NCBI GenBank assembly: GCA_005884665.1
Contig: VBAT01000048.1
Span: forward strand, 1 to 32,200
DNA: 32,200 bases
Source: Bacteroidota bacterium
Lineage (GTDB): Bacteria > Bacteroidota > Bacteroidia > Chitinophagales > Chitinophagaceae
Reading direction: 5' to 3'
Shown here: positions 1 through 8,244 of the stretch, one piece after another
Layout: each line of letters begins with the position of its first letter
How positions within the stretch are numbered: position 1 is the first letter of the stretch
Translations under genes and position numbers: made by a program
Notes under the pieces: generated by a model
Told to the model about the DNA's origin: nothing
What the model saw: only the letters and a program-made list of their open reading frames with translations
Database searches by the model: none

Positions 1-1
1 T

Positions 2-310
2 GCTTCTTCTTACAGTTCTGGTGAAGTCGGCGTGATGATAGTTAATACATCGACTACCGACAAAGCAGTTGAAGTAAAAGTGAATAATTTCAGGAAAGGT
101 AACCGGTTTTTCTGGTATACATTGACGGGGGCCGGCGACAACGGAGAATTCTCGCGCAAGGTGATCGTGAATGGAGAAACGACGACAGCCGTTAGCGGCG
201 GCCCCGCTAATTATAAAACCATTGCCCCAATGTCGGCTTTTGTCGCAGGAGGACTCAGAGTGATGGTTCCGGGCCGAGCAGTAGTGTTTATGGCCATTGA
301 GAAGCCCTAA
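2..310 (+). CDS. C-terminal end of a secreted glycoside hydrolase (partial, family uncertain)
   Basis: The frame is open from the first bases of the window and ends at TAA 308-310, so only the last 102 residues are present and the start lies upstream. The fragment is beta-rich (VGVMIVNTST, WYTLTGAGDNGEFSRKV, VPGRAVVFMAIEKP), like the C-terminal beta-sandwich that follows the barrel in several clan A hydrolases (arabinofuranosidase-like, GH30, GH39, GH44 or GH51 type). No catalytic residue is visible here, so the family cannot be fixed. The first internal GTG at 32 is not a credible start, because the homologous-looking strand continues upstream of it. The assignment as a hydrolase rests on fold style and on the following run of hydrolase genes. 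Confidence 0.55.
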   Translation, partial: ASSYSSGEVGVMIVNTSTTDKAVEVKVNNFRKGNRFFWYTLTGAGDNGEFSRKVIVNGETTTAVSGGPANYKTIAPMSAFVAGGLRVMVPGRAVVFMAIEKP

Positions 311-331
311 TAAGATCCAAACCTCAAGAAA

Positions 332-493
332 CAAGAACCAAATAAATTCCAAATCATAAATCCGAAAATCGCAAAAAGCGCATCCCGATTGCAAGCGTTT
401 ATTGTTATAGGAAAAAGTTTTCCTACATTCATTTCCGTATTTAAATATTCGTGCTTTTTGGTTATTTGTGCTTGACTCTTTATTTGGTTCTTG
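332..493. repeat. Intergenic inverted repeat (MITE-like)
   Basis: The 15-nt arm CAAGAACCAAATAAA at 332-346 is the exact reverse complement of 479-493. A further imperfect copy of the right arm follows at 494-507. The element fills most of the gap between the first two genes and encodes nothing. I see no canonical TAnnTTTG box in this gap. Confidence 0.5.
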
Positions 494-562
494 CTATTTG
501 GTTCTTGGTGCTTACCCTCTGTCTATCGGAACTTTTCGATCTAATTATTTAATACAACCATC

Positions 563-2134
563 ATGAAAAAATTGTTTTTACTGCCCCTGCTCTTTATTAG
601 TTGGCAGGTATTTTCACAAACAGACCAGCAAAAAGCGGAAGCGTTATTAAAGAAAATGACGCTGGAAGAGAAAGTGGGACAGATGACACAGGTTACGATC
701 GCGGTCATTGCAAAGGGAGGATGGGGTGACCGGGATGGAAACATTGATCCTGACGCATTGAAAAAAGCAATTATTGATCATCATGTAGGTTCGGTACTAA
801 ATGTAAATGCGCATGGATTTACGGTTGAAAAATGGAATAGCATCATTACACAGATACAGGATGAATCGAAGAATACAAGATTAAAGATCCCTGTCATATA
901 CGGTCTGGACGGGATGCATGGACAAACGTATACGCTCAATTCCACTTTGTTTCCCCACAATTTAGCAATGGCCGCAGCAAGAAACCCGGAGCTGGTAAGG
1001 GCTGCGGTGAAAACAACAGCCAAAGAATTAAGAGCATCGGGTGTACGTTGGAATTTTGCTCCCGTTTTGGATATTGGCCGGCAGCCGCTATGGTCGAGAT
1101 TTGTTGAAACCTACGGCGAAGATGTTTATATCGCAAAAACATTGGGATCAACAGCCGTAAGATCGTATGAAGAAGATGGTTTGAAGAATCCAACAGCCGT
1201 CGCCAGTTGTATGAAACATTACCTGGGTTATTCGGGACCGCGTACCGGTAAAGACAGAACACCCGCTTATATTCCCGAAATCGAATTGCGCGAATATTAC
1301 CTGCCTTCATTCCGTGAAGCGGTAAAAGCCGGCGCTTCAACGATCATGATCAATTCCGGTGAAATAAACGGGGAGCCTGTGCATGCAAGCAAATACCTGC
1401 TGACTGAAGTGTTAAGAAAGGAACTTGGTTTCCAGGGGATGATCGTTACCGATTGGGAAGACATAAAAAGATTACACGATCGTCACAATGTGGCTTCCAC
1501 GCCGAGAGAAGCGGTAGCTATGGCGATCAATGCCGGTATCGATATGAGCATGGTTCCTTCTGATTTCTCTTTTTATGACCTGCTGATCGAAGCAGTAAAA
1601 AAAGGAGAAGTGCCCATGAGCCGGATCGATGATGCGGTAAAACGGATCTTGATCTTAAAATACAAATTAGGTTTGTTTGATAATCCATATCCCGAGCCTG
1701 CTGCCGTTTCCAATTTTGGCAAACCTGAATATCAGGTACTGGCATTGAATGCAGCGCATGAAGCTATGACCTTACTAAAGAACCAGGATAACGTTCTTCC
1801 TTTATCAAAAACAGCAAAGGTCCTCGTTGCCGGTCCTTCTGCCCAAAGTATCAGCGCATTGAATGGATGCTGGAGCTATACCTGGCAGGGAAGGGATGAA
1901 GAATGGTATCCTGCAGACAGCAAAACCATCCTACAGGCTATAACAGATAAGCTGGGAGCGGGAAATGTGACGACTACTACCGGTAAAGGTTTTGATAACA
2001 AGCTAAATTATGATGCTGCGGGTGCCTGGGTGAAAATGCTTACGCCGAAAGTCCCGGCAATACCAGGGAGCTGGCCTTACCAGATGACCAACTTGCCCTG
2101 GCCAAAGCTGCTGCGGCCACCGGCAAACCGGTGA
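563..2134 (+). CDS. GH3 beta-glucosidase, N-terminal part (broken gene)
   Basis: Secreted family 3 glycoside hydrolase that would release glucosyl units from beta-glucan or glucomannan oligosaccharides. A signal peptide (MKKLFLLPLLFISWQVFSQ) is followed by the GH3 N-terminal barrel, with IYGLDGMHG, KHYLGY and IVTDWEDI; Asp297 in VTDW is the expected nucleophile. The second (alpha/beta sandwich) domain starts near residue 380. Homology stops at DAA (bases 2012-2020); the last 38 residues are out of frame. The correct frame resumes at 2023 with CLGENAYAESPGN, whose Glu in YAES aligns with the known GH3 acid/base. The product of this frame therefore lacks the acid/base and the C-terminal domain. 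Family alignment implies a loss of about 12 codons plus one frame step. This is either a pseudogene or an assembly error. Confidence 0.9.
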   Translation: MKKLFLLPLLFISWQVFSQTDQQKAEALLKKMTLEEKVGQMTQVTIAVIAKGGWGDRDGNIDPDALKKAIIDHHVGSVLNVNAHGFTVEKWNSIITQIQDESKNTRLKIPVIYGLDGMHGQTYTLNSTLFPHNLAMAAARNPELVRAAVKTTAKELRASGVRWNFAPVLDIGRQPLWSRFVETYGEDVYIAKTLGSTAVRSYEEDGLKNPTAVASCMKHYLGYSGPRTGKDRTPAYIPEIELREYYLPSFREAVKAGASTIMINSGEINGEPVHASKYLLTEVLRKELGFQGMIVTDWEDIKRLHDRHNVASTPREAVAMAINAGIDMSMVPSDFSFYDLLIEAVKKGEVPMSRIDDAVKRILILKYKLGLFDNPYPEPAAVSNFGKPEYQVLALNAAHEAMTLLKNQDNVLPLSKTAKVLVAGPSAQSISALNGCWSYTWQGRDEEWYPADSKTILQAITDKLGAGNVTTTTGKGFDNKLNYDAAGAWVKMLTPKVPAIPGSWPYQMTNLPWPKLLRPPANR

Positions 2135-2760
2135 TATTGGTATTGACAGAAGGAAGGCCTCGCTTTATTACCAGTATTGAGCCATCGATGAAAGGAATTT
2201 TAATGGCTTACTGGAGCGGTAAGAAAGCGGGAGAAGCTATAGCTGACGTATTATTTGGAGATTATAATCCTGACGGCAGATTACCCTTTAGCTATCCGAA
2301 AAGCATCGGTGAAATCGTAATGTACGATCGCAAACCTACCGAAGAGGTGCGGGAAGTTTTCAATGACAATGTTAATGGAGGGTATGATCCATTATTCGCC
2401 TTTGGTCATGGTTTGAGCTATACAAGTTTTGAATACGGAAACATCCAACTAAGCAGCACAAGTTTGAGCGGGAATGCAAAGCTTACCGTCAGCATTACAG
2501 TAAAGAATACAGGAAACCGGGATGGCAAACACACTATCGAGTTGTATACAAGAGATATGTATGCAAGTATTACTCCAAGCATGAAACGGTTAAGGGCTTT
2601 TCAAAAGATCAACCTGAAGGCCGGCGAAACAAAAACCGTAAACTTTACCCTGGATAAAAATGATCTCGCCTTTGTCAACAGCAAGCTCAAATGGGTGACT
2701 GAACCGGGTGATTTCGAAGTAATGATCGGGGAAAAGAAAGCGACATTTAATTATAAGTGA
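2131..2760 (+). CDS. GH3 beta-glucosidase, C-terminal part (broken gene)
   Basis: This is the continuation of the upstream GH3 gene in another frame. The homologous frame is open from 2014 and recognisable from 2023 (CLGENAYAESPGN, then ELALPDDQLALAKAAAATGK). The GTG at 2131 is only the first usable start codon and is probably not used. It encodes the end of the second GH3 domain (ILVLTEGRPR, DVLFGDYNPDGRLPFSYP, FGHGLSYTSFEY) and a C-terminal fibronectin type III-like domain (KLTVSITVKNTGNRDGKHTIELY). It ends at TGA 2758-2760, 11 bases before the ATG of the esterase gene. With the deletion repaired, the whole enzyme would be near 744 residues, a normal GH3 length. The catalytic acid/base Glu lies upstream of the GTG, so this piece alone cannot be active. 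Confidence 0.88.
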   Translation: MILVLTEGRPRFITSIEPSMKGILMAYWSGKKAGEAIADVLFGDYNPDGRLPFSYPKSIGEIVMYDRKPTEEVREVFNDNVNGGYDPLFAFGHGLSYTSFEYGNIQLSSTSLSGNAKLTVSITVKNTGNRDGKHTIELYTRDMYASITPSMKRLRAFQKINLKAGETKTVNFTLDKNDLAFVNSKLKWVTEPGDFEVMIGEKKATFNYK

Positions 2761-2771
2761 TAATATTTTTA

Positions 2772-3917
2772 ATGAGCCGGCTGTATTACTACTATCATCG
2801 TCGCTTGTCCCGCCTTGGGCGGCACACTCCCGATAGCTATCGGGATCATCGTCCGGTAATTCTACTGTGCATTATGGCAGTTATCCTGTTTGAATCACCG
2901 GTACATGGCCAGCGCTATTCAATGGGTCGTTTTCATGCCGATCATCCCTACATCCAGTATACCGGCAGGATAGATTTTACAAATCCAAAGCTGCCACGGT
3001 TCTGGCAACCGGGAGTATATGTGACCGTAAGATTTAAAGGCCATGGATGCTACATCATCGTAAATGATGAAGTGCTTTGGGGAAAGAATCATAATTATCT
3101 GGAAGTGGTAGTGGATGGCAAGGTAAAGCGTATACAAACAAAAGCCAGCCGGGATACGATTGATATTTCCGGGAATTTATCCGATGGAGAGCATACCCTT
3201 GTCATTTGCAAGGATACCGAAGCTAATATCGGTTATATTGAACTCGTGGGCTTTATGTTTCATGAAATAGTCAAGCCGCTTTCCCCGCCAAAACGTAAGA
3301 TTGAATTTATTGGTAACTCCATTACCTGTGGTACAGGCGCCGATCTTTCAGAGATCCCCTGTGGCAAAGGGGTATGGCAGGACCAGCATAATGCATACAT
3401 GAGTTATGGACCGGTGACAGCAAGAACATTGAATGCGCAATACCACCTGTCGGCTGTATCTGGAATTGGGTTGATGCGCAGCTGTTGCAATATGAACATC
3501 ATTATGCCGCAGGTATTTGATAAGATAAGTATGCGCAACGATACTATTAATTGGGATTTTAATAAATACCAGCCGGATGTAGTCACCGTTTGCCTGGGAC
3601 AGAACGACGGCATACAGGATTCGACCAGTTTTTGTGATAACTACATTGCTTTCCTTAAACAGCTAAGAAAGTATTATCCAAAAGCGATGATGATCTGCCT
3701 GACCAGTCCTATGGCAGATGAACGGCTGGCTGCATTTATGAAAAGATCTTTGGCATCAATTGTAAAGACTGTTAACGACAACGGCGACAAAAAAGTGACC
3801 CGCTACTTTTTTTCAAAACAGTATCATAACGGCTGTGATAGCCATCCTGACCTGGCCGAACACCAGCAGATTGCCAAAGAATTAACTGCATTCATAAAGA
3901 AAACAATGACATGGTAA
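2772..3917 (+). CDS. CE2-type acetyl esterase (SGNH hydrolase)
   Basis: Secreted carbohydrate esterase, expected to remove O-acetyl groups from gluco- or galactomannan or xylan. An N-terminal jelly-roll domain (about residues 50-155) precedes an SGNH domain, the layout of family CE2. The block I motif is IEFIGNSITCG, with the nucleophile Ser at codon 3318-3320. CLGQND is the oxyanion block, and Asp356 and His358 lie in GCDSHPD. ATG 2772 is preferred over GTG 2757, which overlaps the previous stop; neither has a clear ribosome site. The n-region is odd. The hydrophobic signal core (VILLCIMAVILF) is preceded by about 30 basic and polar residues, part of which is encoded by palindromic repeat DNA at 2810-2845. 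The gene follows the GH3 gene closely, which suggests co-transcription. Confidence 0.85.
   Translation: MSRLYYYYHRRLSRLGRHTPDSYRDHRPVILLCIMAVILFESPVHGQRYSMGRFHADHPYIQYTGRIDFTNPKLPRFWQPGVYVTVRFKGHGCYIIVNDEVLWGKNHNYLEVVVDGKVKRIQTKASRDTIDISGNLSDGEHTLVICKDTEANIGYIELVGFMFHEIVKPLSPPKRKIEFIGNSITCGTGADLSEIPCGKGVWQDQHNAYMSYGPVTARTLNAQYHLSAVSGIGLMRSCCNMNIIMPQVFDKISMRNDTINWDFNKYQPDVVTVCLGQNDGIQDSTSFCDNYIAFLKQLRKYYPKAMMICLTSPMADERLAAFMKRSLASIVKTVNDNGDKKVTRYFFSKQYHNGCDSHPDLAEHQQIAKELTAFIKKTMTW
2810..2845. repeat. Palindromic repeat inside the 5' end of the CE2 gene
   Basis: A small hairpin CCGCC-ttg-GGCGG (2810-2822) is followed by the perfect 18-nt palindrome TCCCGATAGCTATCGGGA (2828-2845). Such palindromes are typical of intergenic repeats in this group of bacteria, but here they are read as part of the signal-peptide n-region (about residues 14-25 from ATG 2772). 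Confidence 0.7.
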
Positions 3918-3947
3918 TGCTTATATGTTAATCCGTTAATTCATTCA

Positions 3948-4054
3948 TCCGTGAATCCGTGGCAATCTTTATAGTTAATCCGTCCAATCGTTAAACTTTT
4001 AAACCTGTCTACCGGTAGGCAGGCCGTTAAACAGTTTTTCCGTGAATCCGTGGC
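3948..4054. repeat. Direct repeats and a near-palindrome between CE2 and the reductase
   Basis: TCCGTGAATCCGTGGC occurs at 3948-3963 and again at 4039-4054. Between them lies CCTGTCTACCGGTAGGCAGG (4004-4023), a palindrome with one mismatched pair. The gap of 188 bases encodes nothing. It separates two tightly packed gene pairs and may hold a promoter or processing site, but I see no clear -7 box. Confidence 0.5.
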
Positions 4055-4105
4055 GTTCATCAGGTCGTTAGACCGATTTGGCAGAACTTAGACAAAAGAA
4101 AAAAC

Positions 4106-5119
4106 ATGGCGTACACTCCTTCTCCAGACAGGTATGGCAAGATGATTTATAATCGCTGTGGTAAAAGCGGTGTGAAACTACCCGCGATTTCACTTGGCCT
4201 CTGGCATAATTTCGGTTCAGTGGATGATTTTGAGACAGCCAGGAGTATCATACGCAGGGCTTTTGACCGGGGCATTACGCATTTCGACCTGGCCAACAAC
4301 TACGGTCCTGCGCCCGGCACAGCGGAAGAAAATTTTGGAAACATAGTGAAGAAGGATTTCACCGGTAATCTTCGTGATGAGTTGATCATTTCCACCAAGG
4401 CAGGCTATCATATGTGGCCCGGCCCTTATGGTGAGTGGGGCTCGAGAAAATATTTGCTGTCCAGCCTTGACCAAAGCCTGAAAAGAATGCAACTGGACTA
4501 TGTCGATATTTTTTACTCCCATCGCCCCGATCCCGAAACGCCCCTGGAGGAAACCATGACGGCATTGGATACAGCCGTACGTAGTGGAAAAGCGCTGTAT
4601 GCAGGAATATCCAACTACAGGGCGCCCGAAGCAAGGAGAGCAATTGAAATACTCAACCATTTAGGTACTCCGTGTTTAATTCATCAACCCAAGTATTCAA
4701 TGTTCGAAAGATGGGTAGAAGATGGTTTGCTTCATATATTGGAGGAATTTGGAGTCGGTTGCATTCCGTTTTCACCATTGGCGCAGGGATTATTGACAGA
4801 CCGTTATTTAAAAGGCATACCCGAAGGCTCCAGAGCATCCAAGGCCCACGGTTTCCTTAAGGCGGCTGAAATAACGGAAGAGCGAATTGAACAGATCCGG
4901 CAATTGAATGAAATAGCTAAAAAAAGAAACCAGTCGCTGGCACAAATGGCTCTCATATGGTTGCTAAAAGATAAACGCATTACCACTGTATTGATCGGCG
5001 CAAGCTCCGTTCAGCAGCTGGATAATAATATAGACTGTCTCGATAACCTGATATTGAATGACAGTGAGCTTGCGCAGATTGAAAAAATTCTGAAAAAAAG
5101 CCCTAAAGTTTTATCATGA
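4106..5119 (+). CDS. Aldo/keto reductase (YghZ / L-glyceraldehyde 3-phosphate reductase-like)
   Basis: Cytoplasmic NADPH-dependent aldo/keto reductase of 337 residues with no signal peptide. The AKR tetrad is present: Asp61 and Tyr66 in FDLANNYGP, Lys98 in ISTKAGYHMWPGPYG, and His139 in DIFYSHRPDPETP. FSPLAQGLLTDRYL and the C-terminal VLIGASSVQQL cofactor loop are also present. The MWPGPYGEWGSRKYL stretch is characteristic of the YghZ/Gpr group, also related to voltage-gated potassium channel beta subunits. The physiological substrate cannot be read from sequence. Its last bases overlap the start of the GH97 gene (ATGA at 5116-5119), so the two are translationally coupled. That suggests it handles a sugar aldehyde or ketone released by the locus. 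Confidence 0.85.
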   Translation: MAYTPSPDRYGKMIYNRCGKSGVKLPAISLGLWHNFGSVDDFETARSIIRRAFDRGITHFDLANNYGPAPGTAEENFGNIVKKDFTGNLRDELIISTKAGYHMWPGPYGEWGSRKYLLSSLDQSLKRMQLDYVDIFYSHRPDPETPLEETMTALDTAVRSGKALYAGISNYRAPEARRAIEILNHLGTPCLIHQPKYSMFERWVEDGLLHILEEFGVGCIPFSPLAQGLLTDRYLKGIPEGSRASKAHGFLKAAEITEERIEQIRQLNEIAKKRNQSLAQMALIWLLKDKRITTVLIGASSVQQLDNNIDCLDNLILNDSELAQIEKILKKSPKVLS

Positions 5120-7101
5120 GAGTTTATGTTTTGTTTTTGGCCCTTGTTTATAGTGGATTGAATTTGGTGGCGCAAAAGAATAAGGTTTTTCAGCTTTCTT
5201 CTCCCGATAACAAATTCGTTGTAACCATCAACACAGGCCAGGCTATCACATGGTCGGTCACACACAACGGTCAAATCATTCTGTCGCCTTCTAATATTTC
5301 GCTTGAGTTGAATACTGGTGAGATGCTCGGAAAAAACGTACAGGTAAGCAAATCCCGCCAGGAAACCATCGATGAAATAATCAATGTGGTCTGCTATAAG
5401 AAAAGCAGGATTGAAAATAAATGCAGCCAGTTGAGTATTGAGATCAAGGGCGGTTACGGAATTATTTTCAGGGCATATAACGACGGAGCAGCCTACCGCT
5501 TCTTCACAAAAAGAAAAGGTGAATTAACTATACGAAATGAGCAAAGCGAGTTCAATTTCGATAAAGATTACATTGCCTTTATCCCGCATACCAGTGACCT
5601 GAGAGGAGGTGAAAGATTTTCCTGCTCCTTCGAGGAATTTTATACGGAAACGTTGCTTTCAAAATTCAATAGCGATACATTGGGTTATCTTCCTTTGCTT
5701 GTGTCGCTCGACAACAATAAAAAGGCTGTGGTACTGGAAGCAGATGTACAGGATTATCCCGCCATGTTTGTACAAAAGAGTCCCTCTGTCGCAAATGGGA
5801 TCAGGTCGACATTTGCAGGCTATCCACTTGAAGAGAAACTGGGCGGATTTAACCGGATCAATTATATGGTCACCAGGCGGGCTGATTATATTGCTAAAGT
5901 CACCGGTACCCGGAATTTTCCCTGGAGAATAATCGTTGTTAGCGAACAGGACAAAGATCTGTTGAATAACGACATGGTGCAACGGTTATCGGAACCGAGT
6001 AAAATAGGTGATGTTTCATGGATAAAGCCAGGTAAAGTGGCCTGGGACTGGTGGAACGACTGGAATATAACTCATGTTGATTTCAGGGCGGGGGTCAACA
6101 CACTGACATATAAATCTTATATTGATTTCGCTGCGGCCAATCATCTCGAGTACGTGGTACTGGACGAAGGTTGGAGCGACGATTGGGATTTAAATAGACT
6201 TTCCCCGGCCATCGATCTTAAGGAATTGTTGGAGCATGCCAGACAAAAAAATGTCGGGTTGATCCTGTGGAGCACCTGGTATGCTTTGTCAAGAGATGTT
6301 GACGGATTGTCTGCAAAATATGCCGCTATGGGTGTTAAAGGATTTAAAGTTGATTTCCTCGACCGGAATGATCAGAAAATGATAGCATCCTGTTATGACA
6401 TGGCCGCAATTGCGTCTAAACACCAGTTGTTGCTGGATTTTCATGGCATGTTTCCACCGCAGGGTTTGCAGCGAACATGGCCGAACGTAATCAATTTTGA
6501 AGGTGTGCGGGGAATGGAATACAGTAAATGGAGCGCCGACGAACGTGTGCCGAAGCATGAAGTAAGTCTTCCTTATATCCGTATGATGGCTGGTCCAATG
6601 GACTATACACCCGGAGCATTACGAAATACCACGAGGGGAAATGCAAGGCCCAGCAATTCTTTGCCGGTAAGCCAGGGAACACGTTGCCACCAAATGGCAA
6701 TGTATATCGTCTATGAAGGACCGTTGCAAATGTTGGCTGATAATCCCACCGCGTATATGCAGGAACAGGAATGCACTGATTTTATTTCGCGGGTGCCAAC
6801 GACATTTGATGAAACAGTGGCCATAGATGGGAAACTGGGTGAATACGCCGTGATCGCTCGTAAAAAAGATAACACCTGGTATATCGGGGGAATGAGTAAT
6901 TGGACGGCAAGAAATGTCGTGATTGATCTGTCATTCTTAGGAGACGGGAATTACAGCGCAGAGGTTTTCAGGGATGGTATCAATGCCGACAGGAATGCGA
7001 CAGATTATAAAAAAGAAATTATCCCGGTAAACGCTTCCCGCAAGCTTGACGTGCATCTTGCTCCAGGTGGCGGTTTCGCTATCCGGATAACTAAGAAATA
7101 G
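5116..7101 (+). CDS. GH97 glycoside hydrolase, probably a retaining alpha-galactosidase
   Basis: Secreted family 97 hydrolase of 661 residues, the family that includes SusB. A signal peptide (MRVYVLFLALVYSGLNLVAQ) precedes the N-terminal beta-sandwich (about 25-290), the TIM barrel (about 300-570, with VLDEGWSDDWDL and LILWSTWYALSRD) and a C-terminal beta domain. Asp413 in GFKVDFLDRNDQ sits where retaining GH97 alpha-galactosidases have their nucleophile; inverting SusB-like enzymes lack an acid here. Glu462 in NFEGVRGMEYSKW is the likely acid/base. Known family members act on alpha-galactosides or alpha-glucosides. Next to a mannanase, removal of galactosyl side chains is the more likely role, but this is inference. 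The start overlaps the reductase stop. Confidence 0.92.
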   Translation: MRVYVLFLALVYSGLNLVAQKNKVFQLSSPDNKFVVTINTGQAITWSVTHNGQIILSPSNISLELNTGEMLGKNVQVSKSRQETIDEIINVVCYKKSRIENKCSQLSIEIKGGYGIIFRAYNDGAAYRFFTKRKGELTIRNEQSEFNFDKDYIAFIPHTSDLRGGERFSCSFEEFYTETLLSKFNSDTLGYLPLLVSLDNNKKAVVLEADVQDYPAMFVQKSPSVANGIRSTFAGYPLEEKLGGFNRINYMVTRRADYIAKVTGTRNFPWRIIVVSEQDKDLLNNDMVQRLSEPSKIGDVSWIKPGKVAWDWWNDWNITHVDFRAGVNTLTYKSYIDFAAANHLEYVVLDEGWSDDWDLNRLSPAIDLKELLEHARQKNVGLILWSTWYALSRDVDGLSAKYAAMGVKGFKVDFLDRNDQKMIASCYDMAAIASKHQLLLDFHGMFPPQGLQRTWPNVINFEGVRGMEYSKWSADERVPKHEVSLPYIRMMAGPMDYTPGALRNTTRGNARPSNSLPVSQGTRCHQMAMYIVYEGPLQMLADNPTAYMQEQECTDFISRVPTTFDETVAIDGKLGEYAVIARKKDNTWYIGGMSNWTARNVVIDLSFLGDGNYSAEVFRDGINADRNATDYKKEIIPVNASRKLDVHLAPGGGFAIRITKK

Positions 7102-7107
7102 TGCCAT

Positions 7108-8238
7108 ATGAAAAGAATGATAATGATCCTATGCTTGTTGTTTTTTTCGGCCATATCTTTTTCACAAAAGAAATTGCGCCTCGTTGATGATAAGGCAACG
7201 AAAGAAACAAAAGCTTTGTTTGATAATCTTGCTCTCCTTTCGGAAGACCATATACTATTTGGTCACCAGCATGCCACCGAATACGGACATGGATGGTACG
7301 GCGATCCCGGTCGATCGGATGTAAAATCAGTGACCGGTTCTCACCCGGCTGTAATTGGTGTCGATTTCAGCGGATTATCGGGTCGGCCAGATAGCTTAAT
7401 TGAAAAAGAAAAAGCCTCACTGCGAAAAACGATTGCCGATACGTATGACCGGGGTGGCGTTACTACTGTGGCCTGGCATTTCAACAACCCGGTTTCAAAA
7501 ACGAATTTTTACTGGAATGATTCTACTGCCGCTCCTGCCGTGAAAAATATTATCCCGGGCGGATCACATCATGATAAGTATAAGACGATCCTTCAGACCA
7601 TTGCCGGTTTGATTAGATCAATTAAGGGAGAAGATGGTAAACTGGTACCGCTGATCTTTCGTCCTTACCATGAATTTGATGGAGACTGGTTCTGGTGGGG
7701 AAAGGCTCATTGTACAACCGATGAGTTCAGAACTCTTTGGCGATTTACTGTCTCTTATTTAAAAGACAGCCTTGGTGTCCATAATCTTATTTATGCTTTT
7801 TCGCCGGATAACCGATTCGCAACAGAACAACAATATCTCGAGCGTTACCCGGGAGATGAATGGGTAGATATGCTGGGTGTTGATAACTATGGCGATTTTG
7901 GACGTGATGGGAGTTATGATATCGAAGCGGGGATCAAGAAATTGAAAATAGTATCGGACTATGCACTGAGGACAGGCAAGCTGGCCGCGTTCACTGAAAC
8001 GGGACTGGAGTCAATACCGAAAGAAAACTGGTGGACTGAAATATTATTGAAATCATTACGCTCCGAAAAAATGAGATTGTGTTATGTACTGGTTTGGCGA
8101 AATGATGTCCGAAGCCCGACTCATTTTTATGCTCCGTTTCCCGGGCAGCTAAGTGAAGCTGATTTCAAAAAATTCTATAACGATCCATACACTTTATTTG
8201 AAAATGACCTTAATAATATTTATAAAACAAAGAAGTAA
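7108..8238 (+). CDS. GH26 endo-beta-mannanase
   Basis: Secreted family 26 hydrolase of 376 residues that cuts internal beta-1,4-mannosidic bonds. A signal peptide (MKRMIMILCLLFFSAISFSQ) is followed by a single catalytic barrel with no binding module. GH26 marks are FGHQHATEYGHGW near the N terminus, the acid/base Glu189 in FRPYHEFDGDWFWWG, the nucleophile Glu297 in AAFTETGLE, and VWRNDVRSPTHFYAPFPG near the C terminus. It begins 6 bases after the GH97 stop and ends 6 bases before the GH5 start, so the three genes form one operon. The protein keeps its Sec signal but has no clear lipobox, so a periplasmic location is as likely as the outer surface. Confidence 0.93.
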   Translation: MKRMIMILCLLFFSAISFSQKKLRLVDDKATKETKALFDNLALLSEDHILFGHQHATEYGHGWYGDPGRSDVKSVTGSHPAVIGVDFSGLSGRPDSLIEKEKASLRKTIADTYDRGGVTTVAWHFNNPVSKTNFYWNDSTAAPAVKNIIPGGSHHDKYKTILQTIAGLIRSIKGEDGKLVPLIFRPYHEFDGDWFWWGKAHCTTDEFRTLWRFTVSYLKDSLGVHNLIYAFSPDNRFATEQQYLERYPGDEWVDMLGVDNYGDFGRDGSYDIEAGIKKLKIVSDYALRTGKLAAFTETGLESIPKENWWTEILLKSLRSEKMRLCYVLVWRNDVRSPTHFYAPFPGQLSEADFKKFYNDPYTLFENDLNNIYKTKK

Positions 8239-8244
8239 CTTTTT

